From Oryzias latipes (Eukaryota; Chordata; Actinopteri; Beloniformes; Adrianichthyidae), in assembly GCF_002234675.1 (NCBI RefSeq), contig NC_019859.2:28577973-28641972 (forward strand): a DNA stretch of 64,000 nucleotides, in the 5' to 3' direction. Under the pieces are notes generated by a model. That model was not told the origin of the DNA and searched no databases. It worked only from the letters and a program-made list of their open reading frames with translations. This document shows positions 1-11,200 of this stretch, one piece after another. Both the position numbers and the translations under genes were made by a program. Position 1 is the first letter of the stretch; every line of letters starts with the position of its first letter.

Positions 1-3000
1 CCAGTATGGCCGTTCTGACGTCTTCCATCGGGGACTCTGCTGTAGGATCTCTGTCAGAAATGTCCAACGGTCCTGAACACACCAGAGAACGGCTGGCCAC
101 CTGGGATGAGCAGAGACCCTGAGGTGAGGCAGTGTTGGCTGTGTCGGTGGCGGTAAGTTTCAGTGTGCTGGTGAGTACCCGCTCGATGACGTCCAGCAGG
201 CTGGTGAAATGGTGGGTGTTGCAGCCCTCGGCGAGGTCCACCAGCAGCTGAGTGGCCTGCTTCCTGACAGCCAGGTCCTTGTCTTCAGCAATACCACTGA
301 GCTGAGGGATCACCACCATTTCAATCAACTCATCCTACAAATGAACAGAAAAATAAGAAACAAACAGTTGTAGTTCCGACACCTCCGAACACCTGCAGCT
401 GATGTTTGGGGGCACAGACCTCATAAAGCTGCCGGTTGGTGCTGAGAACGAAGGACAGGATATGAAGCACTTTGATCCTGATCACAGTCCGGTTTTCGTT
501 CCTTTTAAAAGACAAAAAACAAAAAAAAATCAATGAGATGCGGCTTGAACTTTGAAGACAGTGTCTGAATCTCTCACGCATGAAAATATAAGCGTGTTTG
601 AAACAACCTGAAGAAGTTCTCCATCAGGCGGTGAAGACTCTGGATCCAGCCGTCCCTTGCAGGCTGGATGGACTGTGCCCTGTATGAAATGAGGGTCAGC
701 ACAGAGGCATCCTGCAACACAGAAGGTTGGGATGAGGAAAGGCGCCCTGCCAAAACCAGGCTGCATTCAGGAAGAACATTAAAACACTAACAGGCCTCTT
801 ATCTGCACACTTTTCCACCAGGCTGAAGAACTTCTCAGCGGAGCCGTGGTAGCTGTTCTGCTCGTACAGCTCCTCCACGGTGGTTAGCAGCTCGTAGACG
901 ATGGCTTTCAGCTCTGCACTGCCTATGGTCTGACATCACACCGAAAATGCTCAAACCCCCCCTAACCTCTAGCCTCAGTGTGCCGCCGTGTGTTCAGTCA
1001 GACCTGGATCTGCTGCAGCAGCCGCTCAATGATGCTCAGGAGGATGTCCCACGTGACCACCTGCAACTCTTTACCATACTTCTTGATCAGCCTGGTTATG
1101 GACAGGACAATTTCATACGAAACCACCTCGTTGGCAGAAGACATGGCCTGAGGGACGGGAGTCAGACATCAGTCACAGCTGGAGGTTTTCACTTGGCAAA
1201 CACGACAGAAGGATGTTCTCTCATTCCTTAGACACTGTAATTAAATGAGATGCTGGAATGACACAAACATGACTTCTCTCGTGTGCATTACCTTGTAGAA
1301 GGATGGCAGCACAAGTGTGGGGGTGTTTTTCAGAGCTGGGAGTCTGTGTGCCCCCCACAGCGCCATGCCGACGAAGAACACGGCTCCTCTCAGCAGCGGA
1401 GCATCTTCCATGTACATCCTGGATGGAAAAAGCACACCTGGACTCAACACTCGCTCCCCATCGACCCGAAATGCTGCACACTTTGTGGTGGGGAGGCAAA
1501 CCTCTCCTCCATGATGCGACACATGGTGTAGATGGCACTGTGGCCCAGGTGAGTTCCCAGGACTTTCCTCATCAGCTGCAGAAACAAACACAAGAACTCA
1601 CTGGGACAGGTCAAGGCACGGGGGTCAAGCATTTGTGTGTGTGTGCACGTCCATGTCTGTTTGTGTGTGTGTATATGTGAGTACATTTGTGTGTTTTGTA
1701 TCAATGTGTCTTGGCGTGTGTGTTTCTGTGTGATTTGTGAGTGTGTGTGTTTTGTGTGAGTAATTTGTGTGTGTTTTGTATCTATGTGTGTTTGTGTGTG
1801 TTTCTGTGTGATTTGCGAGTGTTTTTTTTTATCAGTTTGTGTGCAAGTATCTCTGTGTGTGTTTTTGTTTGCGTGCGTGTCTGTGTGTGGTTTTTTTTGC
1901 GTGTGTTTCTGTGTGTGTTTTGCTTGCGTGTGTTTCTGTGTGTGTTTTTGCTTGCGTGTGTGTGTGTGTGCGTTTCTGTGTGTGTTTTGCTTGCGTGTGT
2001 TTCTGTGTGGGTTTTTGCTTGCGTGTGTGTTTCTGTGTGTGTTTTTGCTTGCGTGTGTGTTTCTGTGTGAGTTTTTGCTTGCATGTGTGTTTCTGTGTGT
2101 GTTTTTGCTTGCGTGTGTGTATGTGTGTGTTTTGCTTGCGTGTGTATGTGTGTGTTTCTGTGTGTGTTTTTGCTTGCGTGTGTATGTGTGTGTTTCTGTG
2201 TGTGTTTTTGTATGTGTGTGTTTCTGTTATGTTTTTGTATGTGTGTGTTTTTGTATGTGTGTGTTTCTGTGTGTGTTTTTGCTTGCGTGTGTATGTGTGT
2301 GTTTCTGTGTGTGTTTTTGCTTGCGTGTGTGTTTCTGTGTGTGTTTTTGCTTGCGTGTGTGTGTTTCTGTGTGTTTTTGCTTGCAATGTCGTGTATGTGT
2401 GTGTTTATGTGTGTGTACCTTCCAACAGGACTCACAGAACTCCTTCACATTGACGGTCCGGCAGAGCGTTATGATGAAGATGGTGAGAGAGTCTGAAGGT
2501 AGGCAGTTGTAACACACAACAGCATCCAGCACCTGCAGCGCCACCTGCAGGCAGAGAGGCATGCAGACGTCTTCACAGCTGAGGTTCGTCTTCCACGTTC
2601 TAAATGATCATTTCCGTTCAACGTGCCTCCACCACCCAGTTCTAGATTTCTAGTTTCTCAAGAGGACAAACACTTTTACCCCAAAGGGGCAGAAGAACGG
2701 TCCTTCAGTGAAAGGTCAGTGTGAAGAAGTGCAGTCACTTTTTGGAAGTTGGAAGCTTGGGATGACAGCATGAAGGAACAAGTGCAACAAGAACAAAGAC
2801 GTTCCGTTGTGTTCAGCATCAGCAGGAAGGAACATTTAATGCTGACTCAAAGACGGTTGAAGCGACTGTTTATATCTGTCCCCATAAAAACACTGCCAAC
2901 ATTGTGAAAACCATTTCTATCCCAGGCTTGAACAGCCCCCTCCAGCTTAGGTGTGCACGTGTGCACAGAGACACACATCCACACGTGAATGCACAGGTAC

Positions 3001-5553
3001 ACACACAAAGCCCCGTTAATAAACACGCCAAAAAACTCACCTCAATGTCTGTAGAAGATGTGGTTCTGTTGCAGAGCAGACAGATTTTCCTGCAATTAGA
3101 AAGAAAGTGCGAGGAATTATTTGGCATCCCCTGAAAGCCTCAGCATCGCCTGGATCCTGAGAACAGACTGTTGAGACGATACATCTTCAACACCAGAACA
3201 AAAGCCGGAGAGTGAAGTTTGAACAGACATATTCTAGACCATCAGTCAGTACAGAAATCACTGACGGGTAAGCAGCTCCTTCTAATCCATTGGAGACAAC
3301 CCAAATTACATTTAGAGGAAGTTGAATGATGTGTGAAGAACGGTGTGAAACCGGTTCAGTCATGTGTCATATGGACGGGGAGATTCTACTCCAGAATGAC
3401 CTGCTTAAGTGTGCACAGCATCTAACAAATGGAAAACAGGAGGATCAGTTCCATACAAAAGAAGATCCGACTGAGCAGATAGAAACTCTGCAGATGATTA
3501 AAGTCTAAAATACTGTCCTAATCAAGAGGTCCTCAGTATTCAAAGCTGGGTGGTTTGACCCAGATGCCTGATCAGGGTTGGAGAAACTTGGAAGGATTTG
3601 AATCCCAGCAGAAACCTGCAGCACTTCCTACGTTCATGCAGATCTGCAGGGAATATTTGATCAAAGAGGTCAAATCATCAGCTGGTTTAAACACCTGTTA
3701 ATAGCTGAAGACAAGTACAGTTATTCAACTGTTAATGCTTTAACACTTGAATAACTCAGTCAGCATCATTTTCAGCAATGAATATGAGTTACATAGTCCA
3801 ATTAAATAGATTTTGTTGAAAACTGCACTTAAGCCCTCAAAGGTTTGAGACATTAATGACGGTTTGATGCAGTGGGAGTTTTCTCTCCAACATAAAAAGT
3901 TCCACGATTAGACTCCGCCTCTGTAGGAGGGATTTGACGCCTTAGATTTAGTGCAGCCTGTTAGTGTCTTTGGTTTTCTGTCGTTGCTTTGGTGACGCTG
4001 TCAGACAAAGACCCAAGCAGCTGTGTCCCACCAGTCGCCTTTGATCAGTAGATGAATGAATACTGGAGTGCACAAAAGCAGTCAGGCCACTGAACTCTGC
4101 ATGTTTTCTTCTCAACAAGCAGTGAATGCTACAGTTGGTCAGTTGGCCCCTCCCATGTCCTATTACTGCCAACCCCAACGAATGTGTCTGCCTCATGAGG
4201 GTTTCTGCACAGTCATGCTACCAGCTCCTCTGTTTAACTGGTTTCAGCTTCCTAAAAACACACAGTACTGCCGTTTGGTTCTGAAACATTTAGCATCAGC
4301 AAACTCAGCCTGTCTGATGACAGGTGTCAGCCTACGCCGCATGAGCATTCGTCTTACCATACCTATGAAACACGGTGTGTGCATCTTCTACTTACTGGAC
4401 CATGATGGAGACGTTCTGGTCCAGATAGCAGCTGTTGAACTTCACCAGGTTTACAAGAACGTGAAGAAAATCAGAGGTGAGACCGATGTCCATCCACAGG
4501 AGAACGAAGCGGGCTGACGGCGCAGAGGACATGAGAAAGAACAGCTGCAGTTTAATGTTGAAGTCTACTGGACGAGCACATCCACCAGCAGAGTCAGAAC
4601 TTTAGGCATCTTCAACGTTGGACTATGTGACTTCAACATAACAGCTAAGAATGTGGATGGAAATGAGAAGCTTATCAGTGAAATCGGGGGGGTTGTGTGA
4701 TGGTGTTCATCATGGAAGGGGCTGTGCAATCAGCTGAGGTGAGATAAAGCTGAGTCAGAGGTCCAACAGTGTCCACTAGAGCTCACGACTTCTACTGAAG
4801 CTCCTGTTTCCTGAGACTGTGCAAGCATGGTTAGCAGGTTTTACCGATATCCTCCTCCAGGTACGTTATGTCCTTCCCGTTCTCGGTTAAGGCTTTGAAC
4901 ACCTCCAGTCTGTCAGACAGATCCTCATTGCTCGGCTGGTAATCTCGGATCACCTTGAAGAAGTATGCCCTCAGAGGCCCGAGGCGTTCCCCCTGCACAT
5001 GAAGGCAGTGACAAACTTTAAGAGGGTTGAGACAGAGTGTTTGCTGCTGTGGGGTGGGGGGGTCTGCACCTGTCCCTGTATGATGGCCCTCAGAAGCTGC
5101 AGGACGGCGTGTCTGGCCTCTGGGGGCTGCTCTGGAGCAAGCATGTCCTCCACGGCCTTCCACACGGCCTCCACCGCGTTCTGACAGAAGAGTTGGGGAA
5201 TTTTAGAGGAATGTGGTTTTCAGAAGATCCTGAGTAAAGAAAACTCCACTCACCTCCTCAAACTTCTTGCTTTTAGCCAGGTCACAGATGTGGTTCATCG
5301 TGCGGACGCGGTTGCTCAGGCCACAGTCTGGATGGAGTTCCTGCAGGGATGGAGGACAGTCATGATCAGAAATGAACTCATGGGGCGGGGTCTATAGCCT
5401 TCAGAGCGGTCTGCACACCCTGATGATGTCAGTGGTGATGATGAACTCTGAGGGTTTGAAGTCACTCTGCTTGCTCGGCGGACGTGGACCTCCAAGCCCC
5501 AAGATCCCCTTCACCTTGTCCTTTAGACTCTCCTTGCTCTGTTGTTTATTCAT
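1..5553 (-). CDS. tsc2: TSC2 (tuberin), N-terminal 592 codons, partial at left edge
   Basis: Tuberin pairs with hamartin (TSC1) to form the cytosolic/lysosomal GTPase-activating complex for RHEB that restrains mTORC1. Coding exons read on the minus strand as 5553-5419, 5340-5254, 5180-5070, 4992-4845, 4513-4396, 3089-3041, 2544-2419, 1575-1502, 1418-1292, 1147-1004, 929-792, 711-608, 501-420 and 334-1. Each has AG/GT borders and all phases join without a stop. The product begins [20 protein letters not shown], and [62 protein letters not shown] and EKCADKRP match human tuberin from memory. This is the alpha-solenoid half that binds hamartin; the C-terminal GAP domain lies off the window. The ATG is 9 nt inside an exon whose acceptor implies an upstream UTR exon. 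The 49-nt exon at 3041-3089 looks conserved with human. Identification is very secure; single-base exon edges are inferred. Confidence 0.96.
1625..2417. repeat. TG-rich minisatellite in a TSC2 intron
   Basis: The intron between the TSC2 exons at 2419-2544 and 1502-1575 is filled by TG dinucleotides organised into a higher-order unit. A block of about 28-30 bp alternates a TTTCTG-containing TG stretch with a TTTTTGCTTGC-containing one, repeated many times with small changes. It ends immediately beside the splice donor at 2417-2418. The long open frames across it are artefacts of low complexity (Cys/Val/Phe or Thr/His/Lys only). Confidence 0.93.
3090..4395. other. TSC2 intron, no recognisable feature
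   Basis: Intronic sequence between the TSC2 exons at 3041-3089 and 4396-4513. I see no second gene, RNA gene or recognisable transposon. The neighbouring intron 2545-3040 and the short introns elsewhere in TSC2 are likewise unremarkable. Confidence 0.5.
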
Positions 5554-5734
5554 GGCCCCGACCTGGAAGGGAGGGGGGGGGGGGTTGAGGGTGGAGAGTC
5601 AGGGCGTCCTGCAGGGACATTTTCATTATCTTCTATGCTGGAAAAAATATAAATGCTGACTCTTTACTGAAGTTTTCCAACCTTAGTTATCCTTTATAAA
5701 AAAAATGGAACAACAAAAATATTTTAGACTTAGA

Positions 5735-6475
5735 AATGAATGGAAGGAACCAAAGATCAAGAGGAAGAGGCGAAAAAGAGATCATGGAGACTGAAAAGAA
5801 GGAACTTTGTGTTTCATCTGGAAAGACGAAAGCAGATCAGGAGACTTGGTGGTGAGAAGAAGACGTTCAGGAGTGTGTTAGGAGGAAAAGGTTGGCTAAG
5901 AAAAAGTGAGATATTGAGAGGACAGAAAACAACAGAGATGCAGAACAAGGTGAAAATGGAGGCGGTCAAAGGTCAAAGAAGGGGTGCTGAGTACTGGTAT
6001 GACATGTTAGATACACAGGAAGGAAGAGGTGGATGTGTACAAGTGGGGAAGAGAAACAGAGACGGGACGATGTTCAACAGTGATCGAAATGTTGTGACCG
6101 CTTCCACGAGTGTGATGGAAAGATGGAAGGAGAACTATGAAGATCTGATAAATGAGGAAAAAGTGAGAGAACACAGAGGAGAAGAGGTGGATGTTGTGAG
6201 GCGTGGGCAGCAGGTAAGAACAGGTGGAGGAAGGTTTCAGGTGTGATGTGTGACAAAAGAGTCAATAAAATGAAAGGCAAGGTGTAGAACAATGGTGAGA
6301 GAAGCCGTGTTGTTGGTTCAGAGACTGAGGAAGCAGAGCTGGGGGTAGCAGAAATGAAGGTGTTGAGGTTCTCATTGGGAGTCACCAGGATGGATGAGGA
6401 ATGAATCCATCAGAGAAACACATCATGGTCGATGTGTTGGAGATAAATGCAGGGGAGCAGATTGAGATGGTTTGT
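5735..6475 (+). mobile_element. Degenerate RTE-type LINE fragment
   Basis: Broken plus-strand reading frames in the first intron of TSC2 (antisense to the gene) resemble the linker and thumb parts of the intact RTE-like polyprotein at 20090-23092. A stretch reading TSVMERWKENYEDLINEE corresponds to [15 protein letters not shown] in the intact copy. Downstream pieces read as decayed versions of its C-terminal region. Frameshifts and internal deletions remove most of the endonuclease and reverse transcriptase. Inactive relic; boundaries approximate. Confidence 0.75.
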
Positions 6476-6499
6476 TTGATTATTGTGTGACAGCTGGAA

Positions 6500-7100
6500 G
6501 ACTGATCTGCCTTCTTCACTTTTATTCTTGTTTTGAAGAAAAAATATGACTCTATTCTCTGAATTTTAATTTTGATTTATTACCGAGTTATTTTTTTTAT
6601 TACCATGTTCTGTTTTTTTCTGAAAATATTTCCGGTAAAAATGGTTTTAGGTGTTCTTAACATGTTCTTTTGGCATTTTTCGGATGATGGATGACACATA
6701 TAAAGAAAATTAACTGCTTTTCTGAGTTTGTCTTTATTCAAATCGTTGTGAATCAGGAGTAGACCCAAAATAATTGTGTTGGAAAGAGATCACACTTATT
6801 ACGTAGAAAATAGGCTATAGGCAGGATCTAGACTAGATCCGTGTATGACTTCGTTTTCCAAACTGACAACTGGCTCAAAAACATCTGGCTGGACAGCTCC
6901 AATCCCGCTCACCGGCGTTTGTTCCAGCATAAGGTTGAGGGGCTGAATGCTAGATAAAGAGTGTAAACAAGAGAGCTCTCAGAGGGAAAGTGGGTCAGGG
7001 GTGGCTGCGCTCAACAGTCCCGCCCACAACTCAAGAGCTGAATTTCTAATCAACTACTGGCGCTCTGCAGAAACTATGTCCTAGTCAACGACCCGGGTTT
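6500..7100. other. TSC2 first intron, unassigned
   Basis: AT-rich to mixed sequence between the LINE relic and the GC-rich promoter region. No exon, RNA gene or repeat family is recognised. Confidence 0.45.
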
Positions 7101-7109
7101 AAGGAATTG

Positions 7110-7600
7110 CATAATCATAATGAAAAGATTACATTTTCGGAATGGGGGGGGGGGGGGGGGGGGGGTCGGAGAGCAGCCCTGAGAGCGATGGGGGTGGGGG
7201 GTGTCACTGTCATGCGGACCTGGAGGAGCCGGGGGCAGTCAGAAAACAACCCCCGCGCGGTATGCAGCACAGCCCACTGCGGACAGCGAGCTCTTTGAGT
7301 CCGCCTGACAGGTGACGCCCGTTGCTCGCAGGCCGGAGTCTCTCTCTCCGGTGCTCAGGGTCCGGTCGCACGAAACAACAAACACCACGGCACGCGCCTC
7401 TCTCTGCGCACGCGCGGCCTATCTGCTCACCTTACAGGAGTTAATAGTCGGCTTCTGTCACTCCATCGTCCCGTGCAGCCGGCGGGGCTGTTGGTGTCTT
7501 ACCCCGGAGGGTCCGAATGTTTGACTCCAAAGCTTCTACTGCACTCCCAACCGGAAATCACACGGATGCTGGCGGGACTACTTCCGGAGGAGTCATGGGG
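7110..7600 (-). promoter_or_regulatory. tsc2: Putative TSC2 promoter and non-coding first exon
   Basis: A GC- and CpG-rich block upstream of the TSC2 start. On the minus strand a good splice donor (GTAAGA, g at 7502) could end a non-coding exon of roughly 7503-7580, which is needed because the ATG exon begins with an acceptor only 9 nt before the start codon. ACTTCCGG near 7579-7586 and CCGGAA near 7550 are ETS/GABP-type motifs common at housekeeping promoters. A poly-G run of about 21 nt lies at 7145-7166. In mammals TSC2 and NTHL1 are divergent and nearly abutting; here the two starts are about 2.65 kb apart. No transcript evidence, so the exon and start site are inference. Confidence 0.45.
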
Positions 7601-8205
7601 TCATGGGAAATTGGGTTTTGTTTCGAGGAAAAACTTGCTTTTAAGGGACTCACTCGCTGGCAGACAACTTTTAGGAACAACAAAATGAATGTAAAATTAT
7701 TCTTGAAGCGCAAGAAGATCCAGTGTTGACCCAAAGCGTCAAATAATGCTGGTTGGAGAATTTCAAGACATTGACTAAACTACATGCTAGCAGCGGCTGC
7801 ACCAGGCGTTTAGCTAGCTTGACTCTGAAGTTGGATTCGTTTTTGAGAACAAGTGGGTCTTTAACAGCCCAAAACACCGCAGCTCATGGGGAAACCTCAT
7901 TTCTCTAAAGCTTGTTTTTCCATTAATTCCAATATATTTATTTTTAATTTATGAATGTATTTTTTCTTCATGTAATATATTTTATAAATAATGATTTGTT
8001 TTGTTTAATGTAATAAGTTAATCATCGTGTAGTGTACGCATGTGATTCACGCAAAACAGTTTTAACATTCCAGTAAAGATGTTAAATCTTTTTCAGAAAA
8101 TAAAATTTATAAATATAAATATATATTATTATTATTATTCAATAGTTAATTTGTGTTTTCTGTGTGAGGGTCAGGGACTGCGAATTTGAGTCTGACTTCT
8201 GCTCG

Positions 8206-11200
8206 ATGGTTCTCCGGAACCGAAGGGGCTCCAGGTTCGTCCGGTTTGGTATCCAAGGTTTGGGGATGAATTCCCCGTATTTCCCAGGAAGTGGGACCGT
8301 CTCAGGCCGTCGGGGCGGCCAGCCTGCTGAAGATGATGCCTCTGCTTGCTTTCTGTCCTTTAAATCCAAACGGACCCGCCGTCAAGCAGGCTCGACAGCC
8401 CCCGCGGAAGGGAAGGAGGCGCGGATGTCGGAGCACGGAGCCCCGCTGGATTCCATTATTCCAGCCGGTAACTTTTACATTGTAACTAATGATTTCAACC
8501 TGCTGCCTGGAGCTTTTTCTGTACGGCACCGCCGCCGCAGTGCATGGTGGGTCAGCTGCATGCCAACCACCTGGTTCAAAGGGTTCCTCGTGTTTGCTTT
8601 CAGATTGCTTTTTGACAGCTGTCAAAGAGTCACGCAAACACGTCTTACAATTAAGAAAAACGGAGCTTTTTTTTCCGACATTGTGAAACTCCGGGAGACA
8701 TCCAGCTTTTATCGGGTGTCTTCTTCAGAGGATTCCGTCACTCGTATCATCTGTGGAGGATATAAGCCAACACAAGAAACAAACGATTGCTCTCAGATGG
8801 GATTAAACTAAAGAGTACTCATAAAAATAAAACGAGAATAGCCGATGTAAAAACAATTGTTATTGGTCCTTGAGGGGGAATCAGAAGTTTCAATAAGTTA
8901 ATTCCTTTGATTCTCCAAAGTCAAAGTTCCTGCTGTGAGCTGGAAGGATCTTTTGCAGTCGATCTAAAGAAGCTTCTGAAGACGATGTGAATGTTATGAA
9001 GAAGACGATCGAGGTCCTCCATGATGGTTTCACAACCACATTACCAAGGATCCCTTCTTGGACAACCAGGTGATCCAGAGCAGAAACCCCGGCAGAGCCA
9101 ACCTCTCATGCTGCTTCCCACTGCAGAGGGAATCCGGCTCACCTCAGCAGGCTTAGAAAGAGTGAGCACTCAATACCAAAGAGGGGGAAGGAAGCTTAAT
9201 TCTCTAATTTCAGGATTTCGCTACAACCTGTTGCCCGCAATCTGTAAAAAAAAAAATGTGCTTGGATATTTTTGCTCCAGAGTGATCTACAATCTTAAAA
9301 TTTCGTATGGGCCACTTGTGATCCTTACAGGTTTGCCCATTTTTTGCAGACAGACAGTCCATATTCACACATAAGGGCAGCTTTTACTAAGGTATTACTT
9401 ACTCCCACCTCTGACAAACCTCAATCAGTAGCTTAGAAAAAGGTCAGAAGAGGACTTGAATGACAGGTTGGACACAAAGGAGGGAGAGGTGGATGTGTAC
9501 AGGTGAGGTAGAGACACATGGAGCACAGAGGAGAAGAGGTGGATGTTGGGAACATGAAGTAGCAAAGATCTGTAATGAAGTGAGGAAGACATTGACCCCT
9601 AACTCGTTGACTATGTTTGCAGACGACATTGTGATCTGTGTTGAGAGCAGGGAGCGGGTGGATGGACATATAAAGAGGTGGGGGTTTGCTTTAAAAAGGA
9701 GAGGATTGAAGGTCAGCCGCAAAAAGACCGTATGTTTGTATAAATGAGAGGAACTCAAGTAGAACTTTGAAGTTTGAGGGAGCAGAGGTGAAAAAGGTGG
9801 ATCACTTTAGCTACTTAGGGTTCACAGTTCAGATCAACAGAAAGTTGGGAAGAAGTGGAGACGTGTGCAGACGGTTGGAACAGGTGGAGGAAGGTTGCAG
9901 GTGAGAAGTGTGACTGAAGAGTGTCAGTAAGAATGAAAGGAAGGATGTGGAAGACTGTGGTTAAAGCAGCCATGTTGTGGGTTAGAGACTGAGGAAGAGA
10001 AAGGAGGCAGAACTGGAGGTAGAAGAGAGGAAGATGTTAAAGTTCTCTTTGGGAGGGACCAGGATGGATAGGATCAAGAAAGAATCCAGAGGATCAGATC
10101 ATGGTAGATGTTTTGGAGATAAATGCAGGAAAGCCAATTGAGATGTTTAGACGCGTTAAGAGGAGGAACAGTGATGATGTTGGTAAAAGGATGCTGAGGT
10201 TGGAGCTACCAGGAGAGAGTTCTAGTGGAGGTTTGTGGATGAAGGAGGACATGAGGGGGGTTGGTGTGGGTGAGGAGGATTGAATGGAGACAGATGATTC
10301 ACTGTGGAGACACCTAAAGGGAGCCGCTGAAGTCATAGAAGGATGTTTTGGGTTGACATCAAAGACGATCCATCCAGTCCGTCCATGTTTAAGGTCGAGG
10401 ACATTATAACCAGCCAAGAAATGCAATGAAAGCAGTAGATCATGTGACCACACGTATGTTCATCTGTACCTACAGTCACTGGTCAGGATTCAGCGTCCCG
10501 TCTCCTCCCGATAGGGGGGGAGGGTCCCGTGCAGACAGAAGTTTCAGCGTTGGCGCCACACGGATGCCGGAGGAGACGGCTTAAAGTGGAATATGACGAC
10601 ACTGGGGGTGCAGCAGTAAAGACTGAGCCCTGGGAGCCCCCACACTGGAAGGACCAGTTGGCGTGCATACGTACGATGAGGAGCCGCCGTGATGCGCCGG
10701 TGGATCAGATGGGGGCAGAAAAATGCTTCGACACAAAAGCTCCTGCTCATGTAGGTGATGGTTTTTTTTTTTCTGTCAAGTCTCATGTTGGTGTCCACTC
10801 ACATCAGGGGTGGGATGGAGGGCTGTGTTAGCCCCAACCCGGGCTAGCCCGTCTGCCCTCCTGTTTAACCAGCCGTGCTGTCTCTCTCAGGTGAGGCGTT
10901 TCCAGGTGCTGGTGTCGCTCATGCTGTCCAGTCAGACCCGGGACCAGGTGACGGCAGCAGCCATGCAGAAGCTGCGAGCGCATGGCTGCACTGCAGGGAA
11001 CATACTCGCCACCGACGACCACACACTGGGCACGCTCATCTACCCTGTCGGCTTCTGGAGGGTAACGCACAGATGACCCCCGCCCCCTTTTTATTCCACC
11101 TTTCACTAAATGTAAAGACTTTCCTGCACCCCCCCCTCACTTCCCAGAATAAAGTAAAGTACTTGAAGAAGACGTCAGCCATCTTGCAGGAGCAGTTTGG

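Noticed and set aside
1741..2512. Long overlapping open frames on both strands over the TG-rich tract
   Set aside because: They consist almost only of Cys/Val/Phe/Leu or Thr/His/Lys and exist in several frames at once; this is repeat composition inside a TSC2 intron.
4056..4517. 153-codon plus-strand open frame
   Set aside because: It is the antisense shadow of the TSC2 exon at 4396-4513 plus intron; no family resemblance in its own frame.
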